Part shown: in pieces, positions 1 through 12,049 of the stretch | Numbering within the stretch: position 1 is the stretch's first letter | How the letters are laid out: every line of letters begins with the position of its first letter | NCBI GenBank assembly: GCA_051294375.1 | Contig: CM119267.1 | Coordinates: forward strand, 14,067,694-14,131,693 | Reading direction: 5' to 3' | DNA from: Paraspadella gotoi | Lineage: Eukaryota > Chaetognatha | DNA: 64,000 nt | Translations under genes and position numbers: made by a program | The notes under the pieces: model-generated | Told to the model about the DNA's origin: nothing | Databases searched by the model: none | Seen by the model: only the letters and a program-made list of their open reading frames with translations

Positions 1-185
1 TAACCAAATATCAATATATAATGTTGGATTCTTTAAATTTGTTCCTCGCCCCAACGCCTTCTGAGAAATCGAGAGCTTTCAATAATATTGCGACTTTCAC
101 GTTTTTTTTTCCTCCGATGCGACAACGGATGGAGGGAAAGATTTAATTTGAAACCGAGTCCCGGAAGTGAGGATATCCTGTGACA

Positions 186-219
<34 letters not shown>

Positions 220-429
220 NNNNNNNNNNNNNNNNNNNNNNNNNNNNNNNNNNNNNNNNNNNNNNNNNNNNNNNNNNNNNNNNNNNNNNNNNNNNNNNNN
301 NNNNNNNNNNNNNNNNNNNNNNNNNNNNNNNNNNNNNNNNNNNNNNNNNNNNNNNNNNNNNNNNNNNNNNNNNNNNNNNNNNNNNNNNNNNNNNNNNNNN
401 NNNNNNNNNNNNNNNNNNNNNNNNNNNNN
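220..429. other. Assembly gap
   Basis: Run of N directly after a (CT)n tract. Confidence 1.
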
Positions 430-731
430 TTTTTTTTGCGTCACAGCAAAGAATCCAATATTTCGTTGTTTCAGAGACAATTCTCAGTCAGTGAGAGGTA
501 AAAAATAACAAAAAAATGTTATTTTGAAAAAATATTGCACTTTCACTTTAGAGATAAATTAAACTCAGAGTTTCTCAAAAGATTTGAATTTCGAATTTAT
601 TTTTGTTATTTTGTTTCAAAATTAAAAAACGTGAATGATGAGGTTTTTTTAATTCATTGTAATTGAATTTCCTGATCTTATAATAAAAAGAAATCCAGAA
701 AAATTCGGCTTCATTCGAAATAAAAAAAAAA

Positions 732-897
732 GAAATTAAGGAAGTATTCAATCTCCTTTTCTTTTTAAGCAGACGATGTGAAGGAGCGAGGCTTAATTCC
801 GTCAAAAATCAGAGAAGAGATGAAATTAAGGAAGTTCATCTCCTTTTCTTTTTAAGCGACGATGTGAAGGAGCGAGGCTTTAATTCGTCAGAAAATC
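732..897 (+). repeat. 90 bp imperfect tandem duplication
   Basis: GAAATTAAGGAAG at 732 and 822 each begin a copy containing CTCCTTTTCTTTTTAAGC and GACGATGTGAAGGAGCGAGG. Copies differ only by small indels. Confidence 0.85.
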
Positions 898-1559
898 GCT
901 TAAATCCTCTTTCTCTTCTCTCATCTCTCTCTTCGATCTCTCATCTCATCTTCTTCTTCTCCTCTATCCCGTTCAGTTCTGCTCAGTTAGTCTCTCTCAG
1001 CAGACGTGTTTTTCCGTGAAAGGTTTTGTTGTTCTTCGGGCTTAAAACGATGACGTGGATTGAGAGTGCTTCTGAATCGTGAGTTCGCACTCGTCACTGG
1101 TGAGCACGGTGAGGCCCGCTGTGCGTGTCCGTGGGACGTCGACTTTGAGTATGTCGTGAGTGCGAGAAGGCGTATGAGGCCGATTTTTTGTTTAGTTTAA
1201 TTCTTTCGGTGGCGTTCTGTTTTAAATTTATAGACTGCGTATATATATGAGAATAGAAGTGAGACGATAAGCTAAATAAAGAACTCCGTGGCGGTGACGT
1301 GTGAACATCTATCTAGGTGATAGTTTTGTAAAAGAGTAACGATCGACGTATAATTAAGATTTAAATGATTAGCTTTTTTTCGTACATTAAGTGTATTCTG
1401 CTTTTATATTTTGGGTGCAAAAATTAAGTTGGATGAGCGAAATTCGAAGATTCGAACACTGAGTTTTGCTTTCGCTTATGCTTCGCGACTGATTTTGCTC
1501 GTCGGTTTCTGAGTTTCTTTTCGTTCGACGGAGATACGAGGGATGAAATGACCAGGAAG
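898..1559. other. No firm gene; possible first exon at 1049-1079
   Basis: CT-rich sequence, then ATG at 1049 (MTWIESASE) running into a GTGAGT donor at 1080, which could be a first exon. An overlapping frame nearby gives GEARCACPWDV, faintly like an EGF or follistatin fragment. Neither is well supported. Confidence 0.25.
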
Positions 1560-1601
1560 GATAACGTTGAGAGAGAGGAGAAGAGAGAAGAGAGAGAGAG
1601 T

Positions 1602-1661
<60 letters not shown>

Positions 1662-1673
1662 AGAGAGAGAGAT
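1560..1673 (+). repeat. (GA)n microsatellite
   Basis: Long GA run with AAG interruptions. Confidence 0.95.
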
Positions 1674-1859
1674 CCCTATGACATGTCTGATTTTTTTTTC
1701 GTGCATTTCGCGATTTTTGTTCATTAACCAGCAATGTTAGAAAACTCAGTTATGAAAGAAATAACATAAAAAAGTAAATAATGAAAACTGCATATGAATC
1801 AACTGGGGAGGCTCTTTTACTTGTTCATCATCATAGAGTTTAGATAAGAGAGAGAGTAG

Positions 1860-1895
<36 letters not shown>

Positions 1896-1909
1896 GAACG
1901 AGAGTAAAC

Positions 1910-1983
1910 NNNNNNNNNNNNNNNNNNNNNNNNNNNNNNNNNNNNNNNNNNNNNNNNNNNNNNNNNNNNNNNNNNNNNNNNNN
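1910..1983. other. Assembly gap
   Basis: Run of N a few bases after a (GA)n tract. Confidence 1.
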
Positions 1984-2537
1984 TAAAGAAAATAAAGAAA
2001 CTCAAAAAATGCCCTCCCCTCTCTCCCGCCTAAAAAAAAGGAATCATCAAAAAAGTGCTGCGTCTTCAAACGTGTTTCTTCGTCTCTTCGACTCTGGGAT
2101 TCGCCAAAGAGATAAACGCATCGTCGAGCGAAGACGCTACCCTCCAGTTTTTTTTGTTGTCGAAGCGGCGGGAGGACGGCTCCGTTTGTTGTTGTTTTTT
2201 TTTTAATACAACTGCAGAGTTAGAGCTTTGAGACTTTGAGACTTCCGTGCACGATTGAAAGTACCCTTTTGAACATTCGTCAAAGTGCGTCAAAGTGCTT
2301 TCGTTTATTATTCTTGACCAGATACACATTTTTTTATCTTAAAATTCCTTTTATTGTCACCACCAAAAACATAAATATATAAATTTTAGTACAATCCCCC
2401 CCCCCGGTTTTGTATTCTCTCCTTCTCTACTAACGAGTTAAGTTGCAATGAAGCACCGCATCCACTTTTCCATCCAATTCTCCATTACAAGATTTATATC
2501 ATCCAGATGCCCGATTGGATTAGGAGGTAAACTTCCT

Positions 2538-2807
2538 NNNNNNNNNNNNNNNNNNNNNNNNNNNNNNNNNNNNNNNNNNNNNNNNNNNNNNNNNNNNNNN
2601 NNNNNNNNNNNNNNNNNNNNNNNNNNNNNNNNNNNNNNNNNNNNNNNNNNNNNNNNNNNNNNNNNNNNNNNNNNNNNNNNNNNNNNNNNNNNNNNNNNNN
2701 NNNNNNNNNNNNNNNNNNNNNNNNNNNNNNNNNNNNNNNNNNNNNNNNNNNNNNNNNNNNNNNNNNNNNNNNNNNNNNNNNNNNNNNNNNNNNNNNNNNN
2801 NNNNNNN
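2538..2807. other. Assembly gap
   Basis: Run of N; the edges are not microsatellite. Confidence 1.
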
Positions 2808-3121
2808 ACCACAAGAACACAACCCGCCACCCGACCCTCGGGTCCCACGCCCTATCATTTTCCGCGAAATTGAACTTTTTACTGTCGTATATTGTTAGTT
2901 TGTTGTAGTTGGATTTTAAATTCAAAATCTAAAAAGTACCACTTTAAGTTTTTGCCAAAAGACTGCACCTCATATTCTCCGAGACGTATTATCGCAATCC
3001 TTTTAAAATGCGCATGATAAATCGCCCCAAAAGACTCTCCCCTTTCGGGCCGAAAACTCAACCCAAGCTCCGCCGTCTCTAAAGGGGAAAAGGTTCTTCG
3101 TTCATGTCCAGGTTTAGGATT

Positions 3122-3179
<58 letters not shown>

Positions 3180-3597
3180 AGTCTCGGGCCCATAAAAAAC
3201 TCGTTTTTATTTCGGCGGTCAACAGGTAGTCGGCCTCTCCCTTTTTATCGCTGCCGACCGCCGGACGGTCTCCATGACGACGACCGACTCCGATGACCTC
3301 GATGACCACAAATCTTTCCAAGAGACGCGTCGCCGACCACTCGAACTAAGAAAACCACTTTTACCACCTCAAGTCATGAGTTCTACCACTTTGCCGACAA
3401 CAGCGACAATACAGATGACATCAATGATGGCAATAACCGCGACTCCAAATACTAGGAAGAAATCGACCAATTCGCATGTCAGTTCCAGAACTACAAATAT
3501 AAAACTATTACGTCTACATCAAAAGCCACTAACTTTGTAGTATGAATTCATTTATATCTACTGTGTAAAATTCCAACCACAAGTTGAACGGCTTCTT

Positions 3598-3720
3598 TTC
3601 TTTTGTTTTTGTTTTTTTCTTTCCTTTTCTTTTCTTTTCTTTTCTTTTACATTTCCTTTTTTTTCTTTCCTTTTCTTTTCTTTTCTTTTCTTTTACATTT
3701 CCTTTCTTTTCATTCCTTTT
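3598..3720 (+). repeat. (TTTTC)n-rich tract
   Basis: Two blocks of TTTCTTTTC-type pentamers separated by ACATTTCC, itself repeated, suggesting duplication of a block of about 60 bases. Confidence 0.85.
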
Positions 3721-3890
3721 CGACTCGGCGCCAACGATAAGAGCCGAACAATGACGACCGGGTAACTCGTTCGGTCGCGTTGCCCTGCGTTGGATGTCGG
3801 ACAAAAGTCGAGGTCCAAATCTGGCAAAATCGAATTTTATTAAATAACAGAGTTATTTTTCGGAGTAGTGATATCGCAAGAACGAATTGA

Positions 3891-4070
3891 CAGAAATGAT
3901 GAAGAAAGCATGGTCCATAACAGAAATGATGAAGAAAGCATGGCCCATAACAGAAATGATGAAGAAAGCATGGCCCATAACAGAAATGATGAAGAAAGCA
4001 TGGCCCATAACAGAAATGATGAAGAAAGCATGGCCCATAACAGAAATGATCAAGGAAGCATGGCCCATAA
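3891..4070 (+). repeat. 30 bp minisatellite, six copies
   Basis: Six head-to-tail units of CAGAAATGATGAAGAAAGCA plus TGGCCCATAA. Copy 1 has one substitution (GGTCC) and copy 6 has two or three (ATCAAGG). The unit is a multiple of three, so several frames stay open and encode ten-residue repeats such as RNDEESMAHN. No start context or splice sites suggest translation. Confidence 0.95.
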
Positions 4071-4293
4071 TATGGAGACTTCGACAACAGTGAAACATAT
4101 CGAACAAACGTGACGCAACGTTCACCATCTGGATAGCAATTCCTAAGCTCGCCTCTCTCCTTGTATCCAAAACGTCTCCCCCAAAGAGTCGAACGCTCGA
4201 TTTCGTATCCAAAAAAGAAATGTGTTTCTTGGCAATTTTGGGGCTTTTGGCCTATTGGGTCGTCTCACTCCCACTCTCTCTCTCTCTCTCTCT

Positions 4294-4852
4294 NNNNNNN
4301 NNNNNNNNNNNNNNNNNNNNNNNNNNNNNNNNNNNNNNNNNNNNNNNNNNNNNNNNNNNNNNNNNNNNNNNNNNNNNNNNNNNNNNNNNNNNNNNNNNNN
4401 NNNNNNNNNNNNNNNNNNNNNNNNNNNNNNNNNNNNNNNNNNNNNNNNNNNNNNNNNNNNNNNNNNNNNNNNNNNNNNNNNNNNNNNNNNNNNNNNNNNN
4501 NNNNNNNNNNNNNNNNNNNNNNNNNNNNNNNNNNNNNNNNNNNNNNNNNNNNNNNNNNNNNNNNNNNNNNNNNNNNNNNNNNNNNNNNNNNNNNNNNNNN
4601 NNNNNNNNNNNNNNNNNNNNNNNNNNNNNNNNNNNNNNNNNNNNNNNNNNNNNNNNNNNNNNNNNNNNNNNNNNNNNNNNNNNNNNNNNNNNNNNNNNNN
4701 NNNNNNNNNNNNNNNNNNNNNNNNNNNNNNNNNNNNNNNNNNNNNNNNNNNNNNNNNNNNNNNNNNNNNNNNNNNNNNNNNNNNNNNNNNNNNNNNNNNN
4801 NNNNNNNNNNNNNNNNNNNNNNNNNNNNNNNNNNNNNNNNNNNNNNNNNNNN
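4294..4852. other. Assembly gap
   Basis: Largest gap; follows (CT)n directly. Confidence 1.
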
Positions 4853-5168
4853 ACGGAAAGAAGGAAAGGGAGAAAAGAGGAGGGCAATCGGAAAGTCTAG
4901 TCTAGACTAATCTAGTTTAATGTAGACAATACTAGACTTAAGTTTACAAGGTATGAAAAAATAAAATACTACAAATCCAATAATGAAGAAAGAGTAAGAA
5001 GACGGTTTGAGCCTAAAATCTCATAGATTAATAGAATTGAGCAGAATAGAAGATAATACTAAACTAAAGTTTACTATATATAAAATAAAAATCTACATAT
5101 ACATCTACAATGATAAAGAGGACAAAGGACAAAGGAAAAAGAACGAATTGACCAAATCACGCTTCCCC

Positions 5169-5181
5169 GTTGCCTGGCAAC
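5169..5181. promoter_or_regulatory. X-box-like palindrome (RFX site)
   Basis: GTTGCC-T-GGCAAC is a perfect inverted repeat matching the RFX X-box pattern (GTNRCC, 1-3 base spacer, RGNAAC). RFX factors drive ciliary genes in animals. The adjacent downstream gene cannot be judged because a gap starts at 5251. Confidence 0.4.
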
Positions 5182-5250
5182 GTTCGTCGCCGTCGACGTC
5201 GCTTCTTCGCTTGGCTCGTCTCCAAAAACAAGGGACCTCTCATTCTGATC

Positions 5251-5412
5251 NNNNNNNNNNNNNNNNNNNNNNNNNNNNNNNNNNNNNNNNNNNNNNNNNN
5301 NNNNNNNNNNNNNNNNNNNNNNNNNNNNNNNNNNNNNNNNNNNNNNNNNNNNNNNNNNNNNNNNNNNNNNNNNNNNNNNNNNNNNNNNNNNNNNNNNNNN
5401 NNNNNNNNNNNN
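5251..5412. other. Assembly gap
   Basis: Run of N downstream of the X-box. Confidence 1.
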
Positions 5413-6048
5413 TAATGCCTGCGAATCACATTAAATCGTTTGCATAATGAAAGGTTCTGTAGTCAAGGTTGTTTTCCGGTCGAGCTACTACTGAGCAGAA
5501 TTAATCGCATCCCGTTTCTTTTTTTCTTTTTTTTTTTTCAATTATGAAGAAAAAGATATAAATACGAAATTCTGTTCGGAAGGAAAGAGGCAAAAGAACT
5601 GTTCTTGATAATGGCATGGAATAAACTCGGGAAGAAAATAAACAATACTCCATCTTTGTTTTTTTTCTTTACGAGTTCGAGGAAATAATTAAGGAAAAAC
5701 AAAAGGCAACTGGAAACTAAGGAAACCGAAGCAGAAAAACCCTAAGCAGAAAAAAAAAAAATCGTAAAAATTCCGGAGAAAAACAAACGTTAAAAAAAGA
5801 AAGACGAAATAAGAATGTACAGAAACAAAAATAAATATAAACAAGCAAAAAACAAACTGGGGAAACTTTCGCTATATGTGATTGCGAGGGAAAAAAGGGG
5901 GAAAAATGTGAAAGATCATCTCGTCTGTGAATTGGATCCTTGGTTTTTAAGTCTCTCCTGTGGCCATCGCGAATCTAATCAGGTTGACCTCGTCTGGCCT
6001 CTGTCACTCCCATTCTCCTTCTCCCTCCCTCGCTCTCCCTGACCTTTA

Positions 6049-6081
<33 letters not shown>

Positions 6082-6106
6082 NNNNNNNNNNNNNNNNNNN
6101 NNNNNN
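6082..6106. other. Assembly gap (25 N)
   Basis: Follows (CT)n. Gaps of exactly 25 N also occur at 34189 and 42519. Confidence 1.
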
Positions 6107-7240
6107 TATGACGCTTCCTCCAATGGAAGTACCGGGAGGAAAGTAGGGGGGGAAGGGGAGAGGAGGGGTTAACAGAAAAGATGAGCAATTAGCATGATTG
6201 AAACTTTTAGGAAGGCAGGAAAAATCCATTCTTTACTTAGAGATGAGATGAGAGAGAGGAGAGGAGAGATGAGAGAGTCTTTTCCCTCTTCCTTTTTCTT
6301 TCTTCTTTTTATCCTTATTTGTCTCTCGTCTTTGCCTTTGTTCTTTGAAGATAATTTTGCACTTATGTTCTATTTTGGTTTTATTGCTAAACAAAAAAAT
6401 TCTTTAGATACCCCTTGATTTTTATGAATATAAACAGGGAATAATGCCGATATTATAGAATATTTAAGCAGTTTTTTTTTCAGTTTCCGGTTCAATTAAC
6501 GGTAAATAGAAATATTCAAAAATAGCACCGAGTTTAAACTAGTAGGAAATTTAGGGATTTCAACATGTTGAAAGAGTTAAAACTCTGTTAAAATTCATAA
6601 TCAAACAGTTATTAATCTTATGAAAATTTGATATTTCTTCAAATCACAAAAGATAATTTCTTAGAAAAGGGGCTTATTTCGCCATGGGACTCTTTCGGTC
6701 AATCGGTCATCGAGACCTGATCAAGAAGTCGCGACTCGTTTTCGATTAGCCTAAACAAAACGGTCGCCAGGGGAAGGATTCTTCATATATCTTTAATTGT
6801 TCCTATCATGTTATGTAATAACATCTTATCTAAGTAATTCGACAGCGCACCGTACTATTTCATGTTTGCAGATGCCAATGTTTTTTTTGTTTGTTTTCTT
6901 TTTACGAAAAATTTAGAATTTCAGCTCGCAAAACATAAAACAAAAGCATACAACATATATACATAAAAAATAAAATACAAAAGCACAAAGTAACACAAGC
7001 TGTCTTTCGTCACCCAAAAAATAAAAATCGTTTCTTCTTTACAAAACAAGAATCAATTCCTTGACTAAAAGCTTTAAGCAGATATTATCGACAAAACTAG
7101 AAATAAATATGCGTTTCACAATCCACTCTATGCGCCACAGCTTTTGTCCCACTCTCGCTTGCCCCGTGCTTGGTACGACATTCGCCTTTCCTCCCCCCGG
7201 CCCCCTTCCACTAATGTTTGTCGTTAACAAGAAAAATGGT

Positions 7241-8970
7241 CGAAAGGACGACGACGACGACGACGACAAAGATGATAGTGAAGCCGTTTCCACTAATTTC
7301 CTCGTCCGTCGCTTCTTTCTGGGTTAAACCTTAACGACTTGAACTCGTTTTCTTCCAGCGACGAGGGACGCCCAGGACGCCCGGAAAATTGCCAACCAAT
7401 CATTCTCTGTCCTTTTTATCTCTCTCTCTTTTTCGCTTTTCCCGCGCTTTTCAAACAGTTTGATTATCAAAATAAAAAAATCATATGATGATTGATGATT
7501 AATTAATTACCCGATGATAATTAAGAACACAAAAATAATCACAAGCTGACTGCACTGTGGCGACAATCGAATTAATCATATGAATTTCTAATTAAAACCC
7601 GCGTTTTAAATTTCGCCGACAATGAGTATTCCACCTCTATACCGTGGGAGGTTTTTAAAAGCAGAAAAAATGATTTAGGTGGCAAAGAAAAGATTTAAGA
7701 CCTCATTCCATAAAAAAAAAGTCGAAAAAATAAAGAAATTTTTTTTCTGGTGCGAACGTCTCACGCAAACTGCAGCGGGCGTCCCGCTTTTTAACGCTCT
7801 TTCTCTCTTTCTCTCTTTCTCTCTTTTTCTCTTTCTCATTTTTTAAATTTTTCTCTTTCTTATTTTCTTTCGCTCTCTCTCTCACTCTCTTTTTCTCATT
7901 TTTCTCTCTTCTCTGCCCCACATCCCTCCCCATGAAATCAATTCAAATTAATTTTGATCTAATTAATGACTCACTCATCTCTCTCACTCTCTCTCTCTCT
8001 CTCTCTCTTTCCGTTTTCGTCATGCTCGTGCGGATCCAACTTTTTCCCCTTCCATTCCGAATCTTGAAAACGACTTCTCTTTGAGAAAATCTCTCAAATG
8101 AAGCTTTGGTTTAACGAGACCTTATTTAACGAGATTCCAAGAAAAACAGAGGACTAATCGATTTTGCGAAAGAGACGGAGAGAGAGAGAGATAGAGAGAG
8201 AGAGACTTTTATATAAAGAGGAACGGGAAGAAGCGCTGTCAAAGAACCAGGTTCAAATTAGTCACTGAGTTGATTTCACGCTAAATGAGAGATGGTCGCC
8301 AACCCAGTTCTCTCAACCCATGATGCATTTGAAAATACTTTTCCTGTTCTAACAAGTTTGAGCAAACAATGTCGGTTCTGACTACGATAATTAGGTGGTA
8401 ATCTGCTAATCCGATGATAAATCACTATAATTCTATCTAGATTTTAATTTTTAATCTTGACAGATTATAACATATCATTACATAACTAAGCATAACAGAC
8501 TTTTTAATAAATTTATATTATATGATAATCCTTTCTTTTTCATTTTGAGCTCTTTCTTACTCCTTAAATTTTCAATTTTCTTAGGTCATTAGCTATAGCA
8601 ATAAAAAATAATATAAACTTAAACTTTCTTTCATTTTTTCACATCTTCACATTTCACTAAAATTTCTTAGCTAATTTAGTACATATATGAATTATTTATT
8701 CACTCTTTACAATTGTTTTAAAAAATTCTCACCAATTTTCAGTTTTTTTTTTTAAACATTTATCACTGTTTGTACATTGACAAATGTATATTTTAATTAT
8801 TTAGTTTATCCCTGTTAAGTCTAATCTCTCTCTCTCTTTCTCTTTCCTCTCTAACAAAATTTTCATTTCTTTTTCAAAAAACTCACTCAATCTGTGTTCA
8901 TACGTTACCCTGTCCTCCCTCTGACCACGATTCTGTCTCACCACTTTCGTTTTGGAAACTTTAACATACT

Positions 8971-9019
<49 letters not shown>

Positions 9020-9217
9020 CTCTCTTTTTGCACAATATTTTTGTCTAATTCACAAACTAAAAACATGAAGAAGGCCTTGAAACAACAGCCGAACATGTCT
9101 GTTTACCAATAAAATTCAAATTCGTTGAAACTAATAAACTTTGTTTTTTCTCTATAATAAATTTATATAATATTGATTATATATCAATGAACCAGGAGCG
9201 TGGCCACCATACATTGC
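7241..9217. other. Intergenic, CT-rich, no supported gene
   Basis: (GAC)n at 7248-7268 gives an Asp run in one frame. Otherwise there are interrupted CT tracts (7795-7920, 7978-8008) and AT-rich DNA. Confidence 0.5.
8966..9016 (+). repeat. (CT)n microsatellite
   Basis: About 25 uninterrupted CT units. Confidence 0.95.
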
Positions 9218-9366
9218 ATAATTTGGTCAACTGATAGTTTTGGACTTATTTGGATGGTTTGGTTCAACTGTAGATTAGTTTGGTCAATTGGATAGTTTAA
9301 CTAAAACTTGGTTAGTTTGGTCAACTTGCATATTTGGTCAACTTGCTTAATTTGTCAACTGGCATA
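9218..9366 (+). repeat. Degenerate TTTGGTCAACT repeat
   Basis: About eight imperfect units of 14-25 bases built on TTTGGTCAACTTG, for example at 9220, 9258, 9278, 9316 and 9334. Probably an old minisatellite. Confidence 0.7.
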
Positions 9367-9895
9367 AACTACCCACACCCCAAATTTCATTCCAATCATT
9401 CATCCAATCACGAGTAATTGAAGTTTAATGCGAAGGGGGACGGACGGACGGGACTGAAGACGACATAATTTTTTTATAAATTTATCATAATTCGATGTTC
9501 TGTATGATTAGATAAAAATGATTTACCGACAAGATTTGGGGGACGACGGACCGAGGCAAAGTGGATATAAAGTCGAATTGAAAATGATATCAAATAATGA
9601 AAGGGAGACCTTTCTCTCTCTCTCTTCTCTTCTGTACACTTCGGTCCTTACGCGGAAAATGCGATTCTTCTCCGACTTTTTCAATATTTTTGTTTACTTT
9701 GTTTGTTTTTCTCAGTTTCGAGTTTTTTGATCTTTGGCCGTCGATTGTGAGGAAAAGGAAAAAATTGGAAAGGCGGAAGAAAAAAATAGGGAGAGAAGGT
9801 GAGGATGAAAAAAAAGAAAGAAATAATATCCCGGAGAAATTGGAAATTGAACTGATATTTCTAAAAAATTAGGAAATGTTGAAAAAATTGTTATT
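9367..9895. other. Flank of the inverted-repeat element
   Basis: No gene recognised. A lysine-rich frame at 9597-9872 is A-rich low complexity. Confidence 0.5.
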
Positions 9896-9899
9896 TTAC

Positions 9900-10745
9900 C
9901 ACGGTTCCTTTTTTACATCGATTTAATCGCATGGAGTGCACAAGAATGAGATGTCCCGGGATACGTTTCCGGACCTTTGGGCTACACAAAAAAAGGGTAA
10001 TCAAATTTTTCCCTAATGACTAGTTTTTTTTATAATTAATATTTAAAATTAGCTATATAAATCAATTAAAGTAGAATATAAAAAACATTCAAAAATAGGT
10101 TTAAATTTTTTTTAAATGAAAATATCATGCATCATCCATAATCTATGAACAATTTCCTCTTCGTTGAGTCGACATAACCATATTTATCTTTAATAGTTTT
10201 TTATTTGTAATTAATTTTTCTTTATTAAAATATTATTTTAATTTTTTTTCAGGTATTTAAATTAAAAAAATTTATAACTATGCCAAATGATAGAAAAAAA
10301 TTTTATATTATAATGGACTTACCCTACCTAATATAGGCTTTCAAATAACATTATATAGTAGTTTATTTATGATTAATGTTTTTGATATAGAAATAAAATT
10401 TAATAATCTAATATTATGAAAAAATTAGATAACTTTGAATTTTTTTTTAGCATAATAACATAATTTTTAATTATTGTTCATGATGCTTTATATAGCTACT
10501 GGCTCAGTTGTATCTTTTCAATATTATAAATTTTGATACTCTTCTTTTATTTTAGTAATACTGACTGCTATATTTACTTACTTTTGACAAAATCAAAAAT
10601 TACTGATATTAAATTAGTTATGAAAACAGACGAAAACTATTTTTTTAAATCAGATGCTATTTAATTTTTTTGGATATGATATTATATTATCTTGGAACAA
10701 ATTAAAAAGTTTTAAACAATCCGAACTCGACATTTTTAAGGCCAA
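9900..10745 (+). repeat. Left inverted arm of the 3 kb transposon
   Basis: Matches the reverse complement of about 12050-12890. Landmarks shared in order include GATGTCCCGGGATACG, AAGGTCC-like CGGACCTTTGG, ATCATGCATCATCCATAATC, ACTATGCCAAATGATAGAA and ACTGACTGCTATATTTACT. Confidence 0.85.
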
Positions 10746-12049
10746 AAGTTAGGTTGGTTTAAAAAAAACTGCAAGATGCAAAAAAGTAATAAAAAAAAGT
10801 TATTGTCTGAATATCTTTTGAAAAAAAGAGGGAGCAGGTGGGTGTTGGTAATCAAATTAAAGCGCCTAATCATGGACACATTTCTAGAACAGTTTTATTA
10901 AATTTTATCCATAGATCTTTACACAGTTTTTATTTAAATACGAGTTAAAAGTATAACAAGTTTTTGCATTACAAATTTCAATGAAGGCATATGAAATTTT
11001 TTGTTTTTCTATTGTACATTGAAAGAGGAAAGTCTGAATTACATTTTAATTATACTTAAATTCTTTCAACTTTATAAATTTGCCTTGTATTTTTTAGTTA
11101 AAATAAAAAACAGCAAAAAATTGTAGTGCTTGATAAAATGTTGTTTTTAAATATGATAGAAAAATGATAAATAATGAATATTTTTCAGCTTGATATAAAC
11201 AGTCTGGACGTCTACCTTCTTGTCTGTGAAAAAAAATAATCATTTTCATTATCTTCAACTGCAAAGCAAAAGCTTGATATACTGCTTGTTTATCGTAATA
11301 AAATTTTAAAAAATTACTTAACTGCTGACGATATTTGACAAAGCAAGACATCATTGTGTTGAATTGTATTGCTAATTTTCTTTTAAATATAACAACCTTT
11401 ATAAAGGGAATTTAATTCTATATATTTATCATCCATTTTAATTAAGAAAAAAAAATTCGCAAAAAGGGTTCATTGGACTGACTTAATGATTGCATTTTTT
11501 AAGGTTTCTTTACTGACCCATTACGCAAGACCATAAAAGGTCATTATTATCATGTCACTATGTACAGATTTTCTCTACCCTTTATGCCACCTGCATTCTG
11601 AATTTTCTTTTTTTCCCTTTCAAATGTATTAATTAAAAAAATTAATTGAGAGAACGAACAGCATGGGGATACCGTTGTAAGCCTTAGTTACCCCAGGCTT
11701 CCCAATCAAATTTTTAAAACAAGGTTTTTTTTTCATCTATTCTAGACATAACTCTAACTATTGGTACTATATTTTTAATTTTTTTTAATTCTCTTTAGCG
11801 TAATCAAAGAAACGTGTTTGCGTCGTTCAAAAAAATTATAGAAAAAAAAGTAAAATGTTTTCAAAAATTAAATAAATTAAGGAATCTACTATACTTACAA
11901 TATACTGACGTTAATATGTATTAGAACTTTGATGCCCACTCAAATAAAAAAAACTGTTAAATATACTGCTTTTTCTGTCATATTAAAAGAGGCTACTGAA
12001 TTAAGTTAAACCTACAAAGCAGTCGAATATCAATTATCTTATACATTTG
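10746..12049. other. Unique centre of the inverted-repeat element
   Basis: AT-rich sequence between the arms. The longest open frame is 86 codons (minus, 11094-11354) with no motif I recognise, and no DDE-type transposase signature was seen. Near 11648-11720 a GC-richer patch (AACAGCATGGGGATACCG) could be a nested insertion. Confidence 0.5.

Larger units (their letters stand above)
1984..3890. other. Intergenic, no supported gene
   Basis: Contains a gap, (CT)n at 3131-3176 and pentanucleotide tracts. A Thr/Ser-rich frame at 3274-3540 has no domain or splice support. Confidence 0.5.
4853..7240. other. Intergenic, no supported gene
   Basis: AT-rich with gaps and CT tracts. An X-box is annotated separately. 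No coding motif was seen. Confidence 0.5.

Noticed and set aside
1387-1734. Ser-Leu repeat proteins across (CT)n/(GA)n tracts, here and at about 15 other places
   Set aside because: The frames are open only because dinucleotide repeats lack stops; no start context, splice sites or domains.
3868-4113. Secreted or repetitive protein encoded by the 30 bp array
   Set aside because: Several frames and both strands are equally open; no codon bias or start favours one.
7061-7327. Frame with a seven-Asp run
   Set aside because: The Asp run is (GAC)n and the rest lacks motifs or splice support.
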